Of a stretch of DNA of 64,000 nucleotides, positions 1-11,988 are shown piece by piece (position 1 is the first letter of the stretch; the number at the start of each line of letters is the position of its first letter). The DNA comes from Muraenolepis orangiensis. Lineage: Eukaryota; Chordata; Actinopteri; Gadiformes; Muraenolepididae. The notes beneath the pieces were generated by a model. It had not been told where the DNA came from and searched no databases. It saw nothing but the letters and a program-made list of their open reading frames with translations. Both the position numbers and the translations under genes were made by a program. The stretch covers positions 1,305,419 through 1,369,418 of the forward strand of contig CM051020.1 of assembly GCA_027704905.1 (NCBI GenBank), in the 5' to 3' direction.

Positions 1-667
1 GTTGAAGTAGACAATAGCATAACACTGAGGTACGCAAACATAATAATAGAGCAGTTCACAAGCATTCATATTAACAAGATGAATAACACTATTTGGTACT
101 GCCAGGTCACCTGCTTAAGTAGCTGTGATAAGAGCGTGTTATCAACATTAAGGATATACACTTGCTAGAATATACAACATGCTAAGAGCTATTAATGTCA
201 GGACTTAAGCAAGTTAGGGGTTCACAAAGGAGAAGGAGGGTGCATGGAGAGTCCAGGTGGACTCTGAACAGGTGAGTCTTGAGTCTCTTGCGGAAGCTGG
301 CGAGGGACTCTGCCGTCCTGACATGAGACGGGAGTTCATTCCACCTGTGGAGCCAGAGCCGTGAAGAGCTGGGTCTTGGACGAGCGACGCTTGGTTGTTT
401 TCAGTGAAGGTCGAACAAGTCGTCTGGCAGAAGTTGGGCGGAGCGCTCTGGCTGGGATGTAGGGCTTGACCAACGCCTGGAGGTAGGTTGGGGCAGTTCC
501 ATTGACTGCCCTGAAGGTCAGTACCAGAGTCTTGAACTTGATGCGAGCATTTACCGGAAGCCAGTGGAGATCGTGGAAGAGAGGGGTCACGTGGGAGAAT
601 TTTGGTAGTTTGAATACCAGGCGTGCTGCTGCGTTCTGGATGCGTTGGAGGGGCTTAGTTGCAGATG
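1..667 (-). mobile_element. L2-type LINE, 3' fragment (5' truncated)
   Basis: This is the reverse complement of the 3' half of the L2 element at 33.19-34.69 kb. Reading on the minus strand, it covers the C-terminal reverse-transcriptase region (a conserved AARLVF, HWLPV, FKTLVLTFRAVNGTAP block at about 737-450) and then the 3' UTR to the window edge. Homology to the other copy stops at about 667, which looks like the usual 5' truncation of a LINE insertion. The RT core motifs are absent, so it is a dead copy. The extreme 3' tail lies outside the window. Confidence 0.8.
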
Positions 668-839
668 ATGCAGAAAATGTTTCAGTTCCGCAATTCATGT
701 TACCGGGGTTGTGCTTATTTGGGAAAATAATTATCATCTTTAAATTATTTTAAAGACTGCTATTTATAATACTGTATAAAGTTGTAATCAATCAATCATT
801 CCACCTACAAAGAAAGCAAATGGAGATGGCATTGATTCC

Positions 840-1472
<633 letters not shown>

Positions 1473-1480
<8 letters not shown>

Positions 1481-1790
1481 CAAGATACAAGATATTTATT
1501 TGCCATTTGTAACAAGTACATAGAAACGCTTCCTCCCCATTCCCTCCCACAGTATACATCTTAAAAACAACACCATACAAATATAAATGATATATACAAT
1601 AAAATAAAATAAAAATAGCAGCAAAGTGACATAAATGATATGTACATGTTTTTTTTTTTTTTTAATATTTATTGATTTATTTATTTATTTAAAATTACAA
1701 AAATGTTTCAAAAACATTTAAAGTGCCAGTAGTGCAGCAGCATCGTGAATACAGTGCAGTACAGTAACTGTGATGAGTCCAGAAAGTCCT
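1473..1790. other. Possible LINE tail and A/T-rich spacer
   Basis: After the (CA)n tract the sequence has repeated 'gatacaagata' words, then 'tttatttgccatttg', which resembles the reversed 3' tail of a Rex1-like LINE. An A/T-rich spacer with a poly-T run (about 1650-1663) follows. No coding signal is visible. Confidence 0.3.
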
Positions 1791-1794
1791 GCAA

Positions 1795-2289
1795 AGTATG
1801 ATAGTGTAATGTTAACGACATGTTATGATAGTGTAATGTTAATGACATGTTATGATAGTGTAATGTTAATGACATGTTATGATAGTGTAATGTTAATGAC
1901 ATGTTATGATAGTGTAATGTTAATGACATGTTATGATAGTGTATGTTAATGACATGTTATGATAGTGTAATGTTAATGACATGTTATGATAGTGTAATGT
2001 TAATGACATGTTATGATAGTGTAATGTTAATGACATGTTATGATAGTGTAATGTTAATGACATGTTATGATAGTGTATGTTAATGACATGTTATGATAGT
2101 GTAATGTTAATGACATGTTATGATAGTGTAATGTTAATGACATGTTATGATAGTGTATGTTAATGACATGTTATGATAGTGTAATGTTAATGACATGTTA
2201 TGATAGTGTAATGTTAATGACATGTTATGATAGTGTAATGTTAATGACATGTTATGATAGTGTAATGTTAATGACATGTTATGATAGTG
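1795..2289. repeat. 27-bp minisatellite, about 18 units
   Basis: Tandem units of 27 bp contain the word 'gttaatgacatgttatga'. Three units are 26 bp long because one A is missing, which breaks the reading frame. Most units are otherwise identical, so the array was expanded or homogenised recently. The 9-residue periodic peptides on both strands are by-products. Confidence 0.95.
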
Positions 2290-2560
2290 AAAGTGGCCTC
2301 ACTCCTAGCAGGTCAGGAGGTCACTCAGAAACCTTTATCCTTATTTTTTATTTTTTATTTCTTATTTCTTGATGCTTACAGAAAATCCAACTTATGTCTG
2401 AGTGAAAAACGCTGGTTTGAACAAGTTGTTTGTGTGGTGTGGAATAAATGAGGAAGTGAAAGATTATAAAAGGTCAACGTTTCTAAACAAGAGGATATGG
2501 ATTATGATGATGATAATGTCAGTTCTATACACAGGATTTAACAACCTCATCACCATTGAG
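2290..2560. other. Spacer, no recognised feature
   Basis: A/T-rich single-copy-looking sequence between the 27-bp array and the dispersed repeat. I see no exon, RNA gene or element end here. Confidence 0.4.
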
Positions 2561-2564
2561 GGTT

Positions 2565-2835
2565 AATTATATTTGTTTAAACGTTCAGTTTCATTTGTGG
2601 TTTTATTTCCGTAAAATTGTATTGCACCTAATTCACTTTAATTCCATAATTCCAAAAATGTAACTAACTACACCTACAAGTAAAAGCAAATAGCAGACAG
2701 AAAATACAATAGTCATACACAATACACAATTCTACAAAATAATGAATAAATAATAAATAATATCTACTCCAGAGGAGTAAGATATGAAAGACAGGTAAAG
2801 TCAGCTAGGAAGAAACAAAAGATATAGAAACAAAC
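2565..2835. repeat. Dispersed repeat, copy of the 50.43/52.2-kb sequence
   Basis: The block with 'aattccataattcca', 'agcagacagaaaatacaata' and 'ctacaaaataatgaataaat' matches 50,450-50,640 and 52,230-52,430, where it sits at the left end of the 1.75-kb tandem unit. Together with 840-1480, both halves of that unit are thus present at the left end of the window, but in the opposite order and separated by the 27-bp minisatellite. Confidence 0.8.
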
Positions 2836-2856
2836 GTGCAATAATATACGAATATG

Positions 2857-2875
2857 GTGTCACGGTTACGGTGGG
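2857..2875 (+). repeat. Short match to the 5' end of the solo-LTR family
   Basis: The first 18 or so bases match the 5' terminus (TGTCACGGTTACGGTGG) of the solo LTRs at 11,989 and 30,524. Homology stops almost at once, so this is either a tiny LTR relic or a short coincidence. Confidence 0.3.
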
Positions 2876-2989
2876 TGACTATGACATAATTATGGGGTTC
2901 CATTTGTGGCAAAAACACATGTTGATGTTAATGTCGTTACTCTTGTCGTCTTCCCTGTTGTTGGTCGTGTTTTTACTCCTGTCGTCCTG

Positions 2990-3690
2990 GTGCCCCCTAG
3001 TGGTCCGTGGAGGCATTGCAAGTGGGCCGCATAATAATTTGCAAAACATTTTGATGTGTTCTGAATGAAATAGTTATTAATTATTAGTCAATGGAGTCTC
3101 AAGGGGTATGAAGTGAGCAAATGTGTTCAAGACATTGACCCTCTTGTTATGCACAGTCAATTTGGACCGTTTCAGACACCAATTTATGGTTTAAAATTAA
3201 TATTTTGCCCAAATTGATGACAAATGATGTCACGTCTTCACAGCTACAGGGGGCTAGAATCGCGCTTTTATATACAACGTGAATTAATTCGGTGCATGAT
3301 TATTCATCTGCATGATGAATTATTATCGACCTTTATACTGAGATAATCCCCCTATAGATTCAAGCTGAGCACATCATTCTTGGTCAAATCAGCCGCTCCT
3401 CAATTTAGAATGCGCGCGTGTTCTCACCTTTACGGTAAATCCATGCAAACGGACCGGTTTCTTATTCTACATCCACGGAGCTGATCGGGGGGGTTTGCGA
3501 CTTGCAGCCCCTCACTTTGTAGTTTATCATGTCTGTTTGTTACTGATGACCAGCTCCTTTTCTAATTAAAAAAAAATGTACTCTGAGAACTTTATTTAGC
3601 CTCCCTATTGTTTATGGTTGAATGTGGGCGGCGAACATTTTTAGATTCTTAAGTGGGCCCTGACTTGGAAAAGGTTGGGAACCGCTGCAT
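2990..3690. mobile_element. Possible hAT-type non-autonomous DNA element relic
   Basis: The end at about 3655-3688 reads, on the minus strand, as a CAG-GGTTCCCAACC-like terminus typical of many vertebrate hAT elements. The interior has G/T-rich 'agtgggccgc' words often found in those elements. I could not identify the opposite terminal inverted repeat or the 8-bp target duplication, so the assignment is tentative. No transposase reading frame is present. Confidence 0.35.
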
Positions 3691-4047
3691 TTAACAACCC
3701 CCCCAAACAAGTAGAGTATCCCACTTCCAATCCATATTGTTAAAGTCATTTTCAAAGCACATGGCCTATTATTGTCCATGGTAAAAGATTGTTTGACTTG
3801 AGTCCAGTTTTAAAGTCAGGACACCATAGCTGCAGCGGTGGTAATAGGCCTACCCTAGACAGTCCTCATCTTATGTCGGCCCGAGAGACTACACATGATA
3901 GGTGAAGAGTGACAGAGGGGGAACACAAATGAAGAATAGGATGGATGAAGCACAGGCCTTAAGACAGGAGGGGGTAATTCGGTCTGGGCCAGGTGCTTTC
4001 CTGTTGTTTTGTCTCTGGAAGAGCTAGCTCACATCCTCTTTACCTAT
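3691..4047. other. Spacer, no recognised feature
   Basis: Single-copy-looking sequence without open frames, splice-flanked exons or repeats that I recognise. Confidence 0.4.

Positions 4048-4048
<1 letters not shown>

Positions 4049-4131
<83 letters not shown>
4049..4131. repeat. (TG)n microsatellite
   Basis: Uninterrupted TG dinucleotide of about 83 bp followed by a G-run. Confidence 0.97.
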
Positions 4132-4132
<1 letters not shown>

Positions 4133-4288
4133 GGGGGGGGCAGCAGCAGTGGGGTTGCCAGAGGTGTGATGGGGGCTGTAAATAATGATTTGATCAGTAA
4201 GTCATGGTATCTTCTTCTCTCAGGTCAAGAGCTTTCCAAACTGTTGATCTTGCTGTGATTTCAATGTAAACCGCGTTTCTTATTCCTT

Positions 4289-5366
4289 TTGTCAAGGGTT
4301 CAAAGTTCTCGAGTGATGGATACTTTGAGAGTTGTCCATCCTGTCCTTTGTCGTGGGATTGGAATAAGCACTATCCCAAGAAGGAGGTCCTCAGTCCCAG
4401 GTCCCATGGCTCTATGGCACATTGATGGAAATCACAAGTTAATTCTGTCAGAGGCTTTGCAAAATATATTCCATATATCATAACTAGTTTATATATGTGT
4501 CTGTGTGTATATTATAAGTAGTTCATTTAGAATAATACAGACATTTAACCGTTTAATTGAACTGTTTTTGAGAATTGTTCATCCATCCTGAATTGATGGA
4601 TACAGCAGAAACATGATGTTCCTCACTGCAAGTGACAACAATAGAGCCTCCAGTGTTCTCACAGCCTTTCTCTGAGCTGTGATTCCAATAAGGGTCCGTA
4701 GTGGTGAAGGTGGGGAGAAGGTCGATGTGGCCCGCTTCATGATCCAGCATCCCCAACCAGGATCAGGTATGAAGGCAATTTTTAGTCATTTTGAGTTCTG
4801 TAGTCAGTGATGCACATTTTTCCAGGACACATGCATACGCTAAATGTTGTCTTATTTCTAAATAACATAATGTGTATTTCTTTTGTCATTTCTTTTTTTT
4901 CTATCTCAGAATGTTTCATAACAGGACGCAGCGTCCATAATCAGAGGATTGAAAGGCTATGGAGAGATGTTTGGTGCTGTGACCGTGAACTACCATACAG
5001 CATTCCAGCATCTTTCTGATACTACTGCTTTTAACCCTGACAATGAGCTTGACCTGATTTGTCTGCATTATGTGATGCTGCCCCCAATTAACAGACATTT
5101 GCAGCTTTGGGAACACGCATGGGATCGCCACTCCCTTTCAACAGAGCAAGGAAGGTCACCCAACCAACTTTGGATTGCGGGGCAATTAATGGGCAACAAT
5201 CCAATCTCTGACCCCATGAATGAGCAGGTATGCGTAAGAATTGTCTTCACTTTCAAGAACAAATTGAGTCATGTCATTATCTTACTATATGTCTATATGT
5301 CATATAGGGTGATCTGAGAGACTATGGCATTGACTGGGAGGAACCAACCCCAGTGGATCCAGAAGG
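4289..5366 (+). pseudogene. Relic of a multi-exon integrase-core-domain gene
   Basis: Pieces of an integrase-like catalytic core appear in order on the plus strand. At about 4350-4440 there is IGISTIPRRRSSVPGP followed by LWHIDGNHKL. At 4592-4766 there is IDGYSR, then ASDNNRASSVL, then VDVARFMIQHP. At about 4917-4990 there is ITGRSVHNQRIERLWRDV. From 4990 to 5228 there is FNPDNELDLICLHYV and later NQLWIAGQL. At 5309-5366 there is GDLRDYGIDWEEP. Teleost genomes hold many uncharacterised genes with this arrangement. The acidic DDE-type core is only partly visible. An in-frame TGA at about 4672 and a frame change near 4985-5020 show decay. A Rex1-like fragment adjoins the 3' end. It could be a captured transposase or a domesticated gene; function is unknown. 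Confidence 0.6.
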
Positions 5367-5371
5367 GATAG

Positions 5372-5775
5372 TGTTTGGGGCCATGTCTTTATGATGCGTT
5401 TGGCCTTGGCCACGCACCGCTGGTTGTATACATCCAGGAGGGAGGGGAGCTCACCTCCAACCATATACTGGGCCGTCCCACCGCCCTTTGAAGCGCTCTG
5501 CGCTCGAGTGCGGTGCAGTTCCCGTACCGGGCGGTGATCCACCCTGTAAGAACACTCTCGATGGTGCCATTATAGAATGTTCTCAGGATGCGGGGGCCCA
5601 TGCTGAATTTCCTCAGACACCTAAGGAAATACAGGCGTTGTTGGGCCCTTTTCACCACGTGTGTGGTGTGCGTGGACCATGTGAGGTCCTCGGAGATGTG
5701 TGCGCCGAGGAACTTGAAGCCGCTGACCCTCTCTACTGCAACACCGTCGATGGAGATAGGGCCGTGTGTGTGTGT
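5372..5775 (-). mobile_element. Rex1-like LINE fragment (RT C-terminus)
   Basis: On the minus strand this encodes the thumb/C-terminal region of a CR1/Rex1-type reverse transcriptase, with VVKRAQQRLYFLR-like, FYNGTIESVLTG and YGNCTALERRALQR segments. It closely matches 54,708-55,030 of the longer element downstream. Both ends are cut and the YNQRCVAKAKRIIK tail is disrupted, so it is a short dead copy inserted just after the integrase-core relic. Confidence 0.75.
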
Positions 5776-6500
5776 GTTTGCAACGTCATTTCAAAATGGG
5801 ACCCAGATATTATGAACAGGGGATACAGGGGATACACCTCAAGGCCTTGTTGCCTTGCATTGTGCGCTGTAGTGCAAGTTTGCTTTTCCTTCAGAACTTA
5901 TCACTGCATTATTCACAGTTCTGATCTGTCTGACAAGGGGGCGGGGCCAGGGCCAGAGTGTGTCGGATGTGAGGAAGTGTCTTCAGCCGGTCAAGAGAGA
6001 GAAACATCATGCACTGTGACCTTAAACTGGTAGGAGTAACATGGTCATGTCCGACCAGAGCAAAAGTTATTTATCTCCCCGGCTTTGGTCTTCCACAGGC
6101 TACACGCGGGAGACCCAGGGCTCTAGTCTGGAGGCTGGGAGTCAAGTGCACCAACGCCATCGACATGTGGAGATAGTGACTGCATGGTGATAGAGCTCCT
6201 CAGTGGGGCATGGGTCTATGACATTGACCATGTGACACAGATCATAGAGGTCATCCCAAAAGCAGCGTATTGCTTTAGTACTGCTTATTTACCATGCCAT
6301 GGATTTCTCTCAGTATAGAATAATATATTTAATCTGTATTATATACGGATTTCAAACTGGGTATAATCTGGGTTTAGGATTTTACTTTATGGTTTATGAT
6401 CTAGTTTTAAGTTAACATTTCATGATCTTAAAAATAAAAGAACAATGTCAACACAACAATGTGAAATCAACAATGTGGAGTCAGTGCAATGCTGTATAAT
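5776..6500. other. Unassigned sequence
   Basis: Short TG stretch, then single-copy-looking DNA with no convincing exon. An open 181-codon frame ending at 6033 is mostly a shadow of the antisense LINE fragment. Sequence around 6090-6250 is moderately GC-rich, but I recognise no protein in any frame. Confidence 0.35.
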
Positions 6501-6508
6501 GTGCCAGG

Positions 6509-6852
6509 CTCCAGGGTCTGGAGAGGGTACCCTGCCAGGCTCCAGGGTCTGGAGAGGGTACCCTGCCAGGCTCCAGGGTCTGAAGAGGGTACCCTGCCAG
6601 GCTCCAGGGTCTGAAGATGGTACCCTGCCAGGCTCCAGGGTCTGGAGAGGGTACCCTGCCAGGCTCCAGGGTCTGGAGAGGGTACCCTGCCAGGCTCCAG
6701 GGTCTGGAGAGGGTACCCTGCCAGGCTCCAGGGGTCTGGAGAGGGTACCCCGCCAGGCTCCAGGGTCTGGAGAGGGTACCCTGCCAGGCTCCAGGGTCTG
6801 GAGAGGGTACCCTGCCAGGCTCCAGGGTCTGGAGAGGGTACCCTGCCAGGCT
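6509..6852. repeat. 31-bp minisatellite, about 11 units
   Basis: GC-rich 31-bp units contain 'ccaggctccagggtctgga' and 'gggtaccctg', with a KpnI-like GGTACC in each unit. One unit has an extra G (about 6732) and one has CCCCG for CCCTG. Because 31 is not a multiple of three, the frame rotates through the array; the overlapping open frames on both strands are not genes. Confidence 0.95.
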
Positions 6853-6859
6853 TCAAGGG

Positions 6860-7977
6860 TTTTTAGTTGTAGACTTCAGGTCAGGCTCTCACGCCTGCCC
6901 TGGATGAAGGAGACTTCCCTGGAATGCATGTCCCCATTCCCAGGAACCACAGCTAAAAATGGTAAAAAAAGTATTGAGTTTTACATGAAATTTGAATCCT
7001 ATAACACCTTGCCTCACGTCAAGGGGAGGAGAAAAAGGTCAAACATTTGAATAATTAATTAATCTGTCAAATCTTTTGTGAACCCAAATCTTGTTATTAT
7101 ATTTAAATTCATATTTTTTTAAGGTATTCATTATTTGCAATTCACAGTTTAGCTGTATACCCTTGCTGGAACTGCTATAAAATGTCATTTTCTAAATAAT
7201 GTTTTATTATTTTATTGTTATTATTGCTATTGATCACTTTTTATTTGTATTTGTACTTGTTGTTATTGTGAAGTTGTACTTCCATTGTCATTGTCTAGAA
7301 TAATTCATACTGTGGGAGTGAATGGGGAATATTGTACTGGTTACATATGGCAAAATAAAGACTCTTGAAGAGAGAGGCAAACTCCCCCCCCCCACTGAGA
7401 GGCACGAGGGCACCGGGACAACAGGTGGGTTAGCCAACAGAGATCAGGACAACCAGGCAGAGGGGGTGGTTGAAGGGACAAGCGGCTTGTGTTGGTTCTG
7501 CTATCCTGATCTGTCTGATGTTAATGCCAGAGGCATTCTGGAAAGATATGGTTTTTTTAATTGATGTTGCCAATTATTTTTTGATTTTAAATTGTAATTA
7601 ATAATTATTAATTATTTAATTATTAATTATTATTAAATTATTAAATCCTACTTCCCATGTCTTCTCATTCATAGGAATATTGATTTAAGACATTTTAATG
7701 CCATCAATAAAGGCCTTATTTTTGATGATGAATTCATGAAATGCTCTTTTTAGACTTAATACTTTTTCTGAACCCTGTGACCACTGCAGCCTGACAGAGA
7801 CTCCCTTAGCTCATTACCACTCAGGGCGCCCTGCAAGTCCCAACACCAGATGTTCATCTTCTCTTTATTTTTTCTTTATCAGATTATCTCAGACCCGTCC
7901 GTCATGCTTTGTGTGTTTTAAACTGTGTTCTAAGATACCAGAAGGTTCTACAGTGGCCGAGTCCCACGGCTGTGCAG
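6860..7977. other. A/T-rich spacer, no recognised gene
   Basis: Contains palindromic ATTAATTATT-type stretches around 7590-7650 and a C-run at 7383-7393. I found no repeat boundary, exon or RNA gene that I can support. Confidence 0.4.
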
Positions 7978-8285
7978 CTCATGTCCAGGACACCTCAGTG
8001 CATCGCTCCCCAAAGCCGCTCCTCATGTCCAGAACACCTCAGTGCATCGCTCCCCAAAGACGCTCCTCATGTCCAGGACATCTCAGTGCATCGCTCCCCA
8101 AAGCCACTCCTCATGTCCAGGACACCTCAGTGCATCGCTCCCCAAAGACGCTCCTCATGTCCAGGACACCTCAGTGCATCGCTCCCCAAAGCCGCTCCTC
8201 ATGTCCAGGACACCTCAGTGCATCGCTCCCCAAAGACACTCCTCATGTTCAGGACACCTCAGTGCATCGCTCCCCAAAGCCGCTC
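7978..8285. repeat. 44-bp minisatellite, 7 units
   Basis: Seven tandem units of 44 bp, each with 'catgtccaggacacctcagt' and 'gcatcgctccccaaag'. Units differ at one or two positions (ccgct, acgct, acact, ccact), so homogenisation is incomplete. Open frames across it are repeat artefacts. Confidence 0.95.
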
Positions 8286-8289
8286 GGTT

Positions 8290-9260
8290 GTACGTCTAAC
8301 TTTTTGCTGAAATGATGCACATTGCGTTCGTGTTACTGATAAACTCTATTTCATAAAACACTCCAGCACACTTGGACCTTTTTTTTAATTTCCTGGGTTC
8401 GAGTGAAGACCTATTTGAATTGTCACTTTATCCCCAGTGTTAGGACCCAAGGAGACCGGCGAGCCAAATGTGCCAGAGAACCCAGAAGAAGAGACACAGG
8501 ACAACCAAAACAACGGAAATTGTGTTTACTGACAAATCTCCACAATCAAAAACACAACAGGGTAGGGTAGGACTGGTTCCGTGGTGTGGTCGACGCGGGG
8601 AGAGGGTCCAGAGGGTGGTACGCAGAGACAAAGGGTCCTTGGGGCGGGGGGGGGGAGGTTGGACGAGACGTAGTCGGAGCTGGAGACAAGTAGTCCAAGG
8701 TACTCGAGCAGAAGGGAGCCATATGGTTCACAGTGAACTTGCCCCCGGCAGTTGGTTGCCCTCGGCAGTAAGGTCCTCATGGATCTCGCCCCCGACGTCG
8801 GTCTTCGGCAGATGGTTCCCAACGGTCTCGCTCCGATGTCGGTCTTCGTCAGGATGGTTCTCGGTAAGGTGTGCAATGGTCTAGCACCGACGTCGGTCTT
8901 CAACAGCCTTAAGTAGGGAAGATCCCAGGTGTTCATTGGCCTCAGCCGTCCTGATCATGATGGGAAACACCTGGGATCAATTAGAGCGTGGGGGCACAAC
9001 ACCCAGCTCAATTGTCTGTTCCCGAGAGATGTCACTATTCACTGAAATCCTATTTCACTATGGTCTTGAAATCTTTGTTATGCTGAAATCTTTGATAGTG
9101 GCTACTGGTGGTTTTGAGTTTACCAGAAAAAATATATATGTTTAATGCAATGTCATAGTGTCGAATTAGTCAGCTGACTAATATTTGCACAATGAAATGT
9201 GACAAATCTCTAGTTAGGTAACTGTCAATGTACCCTTTGAATGGGTCAACTTATCTATCG
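8290..9260. other. Unassigned region, possible LTR-like fragment
   Basis: A GC-rich block at about 8440-9030 looks unlike its surroundings and includes a degenerate repeat at 8737-8905 built on 'cgacgtcggtcttc'. Its edges ('gtgttaggacccaagg' and 'gagatgtcac') could be ends of a retroelement LTR in reverse orientation, but no target duplication or partner was found. The remainder is A/T-rich spacer. Confidence 0.25.
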
Positions 9261-9269
9261 TCGCAACAT

Positions 9270-9465
9270 TTGCCCCTCCTGAGAGATGTGGCAGGAGCCG
9301 TCACTGTACCTTTCCGCTGCTATGCCCATGACACTCTACCTCTCCTCTAAAACCATCTCATCCACCGCCCACTCCTCCCTAGCCACCTGTCTGACTGATA
9401 TCAAATCATGGATGCAACAGAACTATCTCCAACTCAACTGCAATAAATCTTCGGCCCAAAATAAA
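9270..9465 (+). mobile_element. Non-LTR reverse transcriptase fragment
   Basis: A frame-broken translation gives a CYAHDTLYLSS-like stretch and then SSLATCLTDIKSWMQQNYLQ and LNCNKS, a block around RT motif C (normally YADD) of a LINE. The aspartate-aspartate pair is changed (YAHD), and only about 65 codons remain. It is a dead fragment. Confidence 0.65.
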
Positions 9466-9540
9466 TCTTCGGCCCAAACTCCCTCACCTGTTTCCCCCCG
9501 TCCTCCCTCACTATTTACGGCTCCATCGTCCCCGGCGGGA

Positions 9541-9760
9541 GGACGCCGCGCTACCCCGGCGTGAGGACGCCGCGCTGCCCCCGCCTGCCGACGTCGTGCT
9601 GTCCCCAAGTGAGGACGTCATGCTGCCCCCGTCTGCCGACGTCGCGCTGTTCCCGTTGGACGACGTCGCGCTGCCCCCGTCTGCCGACGTCGCGGTGTTC
9701 CTGCTGGACGGCGTCGCGCTGTCCCCAAGTGACGACGTCGCGCTGTTCCTGCTGTACGAC
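9541..9760. repeat. 24-bp minisatellite (8-residue period), about 9 units
   Basis: GC-rich units start with GACGTCGCGCTG and are 24 bp long. Read in one plus frame (9596-9778) they give DVALPPSA, DVVLSPSE, DVALFPLD, DVAVFLLD and similar octets. Unlike the other arrays the units have diverged, largely in the second half, while the DV-L core is kept. There is no splice or start context to make it a gene, and the antisense strand is also open. Confidence 0.8.
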
Positions 9761-9779
9761 AGGGGAATAATTAAATAAT

Positions 9780-10015
9780 AAGAATAATTAAATAATAACA
9801 TATGGGTTCGCAGGGATCGAGGGAGGATGGCAAGGCAGAGGTTGTATCAAGTGTTAAACTGCATTTACATTAGAAGGCATTTTGGGGAGGAGGTTTTACG
9901 CTCTGTACTAGGATGGAGGGCCCCGGGGTGGCCCATAGGCTGTCTAGGTGTAACTCAGTTAGCTCATTTAATTGTCAGAATGTAAGGGACGAATAGGCAG
10001 GGCCATAATGACTGT
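9780..10015. other. Spacer, no recognised feature
   Basis: No exon or repeat boundary recognised. Confidence 0.35.
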
Positions 10016-10399
10016 TCTCTTGAGTCAACTACCCAGGCTAAGGTGGACCTGGACCTTGACTGCCCTCCCCCAGTGACCCTACCAGCGGCCCAGCCAACCT
10101 GCTACTACCACTGCAGCAAGCCACGAGTGAAGCTGACCGATGTCATGATGAGAGACATGACCGTAAGCAAGGCGCACAGAGAGTTGGCCAGCAACCGAAC
10201 CAACACGGAGGCAAGAACTTTACTCTGAAAAGCGGTTACACTGGCTCCGGCACAAACGGCAGCTTCGAGTGTTATAACCGCAATAAAGACAGACACTTTG
10301 CAAGAGATTGCCCGGAGGAAAGCCGATTCAACCAGAGGCGTGGCCACAGTGATGATCATGATTCCGAACGCAACCAGCGCAGAGGGTCCAGCTGACTGG

Positions 10400-11980
10400 C
10401 GGGGAGGAGCAGGAGGGCGACGGGTCCACCACAGCTGGAGTCAACAAACAGGGAAGTGACACACGTAGACATGCAGCAACACACACACACATGAGGGAAG
10501 CCATTGACATTAGAAGCACGACACACACCACAACCAGGCACATACGTACCGTATATCTAGAACATATTGATCCAAAGGATGTTGCCTTTTCTATAATTGA
10601 TTAATATTACAATTTGCAATGGTATTTCATTTGGGAAAATACAACTTCAACTTTAGGGTCAATAACCTGACCCTAACCCTGACTCCAACCACTAACCCTA
10701 AAAAAGAGCAATGTTGATATCAATCATGTTAATGAGGTTAATATGTTCAGTACAAGTACAAGTACAAGTAGAATACATTCGTATTGCACATGATCTGATC
10801 ATACAACCAACGAGTATAATAAAATAACAGCTATATAAAATGATAATGTTACTTGCATTGGAGTCAATGCTGTGTTGCTGTTGACAAAGTGATTAAACCT
10901 TAAATAGTTCAAATTGACCGGAACCTTTTATGAAACTTAAATTAAAAACCTACTAACCCTATATGATTGCTTTGAATAGGACAGCACCAATCAGAATGTT
11001 AAGTAAGACCGTTTATTTCTAAAATATGTAAACAAAGGTGTGACGGGCCTTATGGTACATTTATGAGGCTTCTAATACACCAAAAGTATTTGGCTTTGGT
11101 CTTAATCACCTGCAAGAAGAAATAGAGTGGTACTTTATCACAGTGGTATATTACAGTGTGACATTTGATTTAGAAAAAAGAAAAGAAAAGTGGAGGCCAG
11201 TATTCGATAAACCTATACAATTATTTCACTGAGAACACCCTTTAACTAATCTGGATTCATGTTATCAGGTTTTATAAGAACTGTTTTAATAATGTTATGA
11301 TAAAACTTTAAGGTTTGCTATTTTAAGATAACATTTTCACACGATTGGGAAAAGTTTTTTTATAATTTCATTTCTGGATGCTTGGTCAGTGCGTGCTAGC
11401 AGACATTTAGGAGGAAATCACTTAAGGTGCTCGTCTAACTGGGACAGGGTGAACCAAGCGGTCCCTGCTTGTCAGTTGTCAAGTGAGGATTCCCTTCCCC
11501 CGTCCTTTCCTCCCCTTGTGGTGATCTCTAGCTTCTCCTTAGTGTCTGGTGAGAGACAGGCTGACTGGTTTCTTCGAGGGATAACTCACACACCTTGAGC
11601 TCATGTTTAGTTTGTTTTGTATTATTTTTGGTCATTCCTAGATTTGACATCTCAGCAGAAAAACGGAGTTCGGTCAAGCGGTAGCCATTGTGTCAGTTAC
11701 ATAGACAATTCTATCATCACAAACTTGAAGGTAGTATCGACTCAACACATGTTGTAATGATGTCCCATTCATGGTTTATACGGGTGGACAAAAAGGAGGG
11801 GGTGTGAATGGCCCTAGACAGGGGGCTTTGCCTCCCAGCACGGTAGTTTCCATATTATGATAAGTTGACACATGGGAAGGACCATGTGTCAAGAGGAGGG
11901 AGGGAGACTGCCCTACACCAATATATTCAAAGGGCATCTCAAATTACTCACATTTTTTGGGTAATAATGATTACCATAAA
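10400..11980. other. Unassigned A/T-rich interior
   Basis: Between the zinc-knuckle relic and the solo LTR I recognise no coding block. It may be decayed retroviral interior or unrelated host sequence. Confidence 0.3.
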
Positions 11981-11988
11981 GAAGGTCA

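Noticed and set aside
5488..6033. 181-codon plus frame
   Set aside because: Antisense of the Rex1-like fragment; no independent protein features.
6445..7050. 201-codon frame with GSRVWRGYPARLQG repeats
   Set aside because: 31-bp minisatellite artefact.
10660..10700. 'ccctaaccctgactccaacc' as interstitial telomere repeat
   Set aside because: Only one or two imperfect CCCTAA units.
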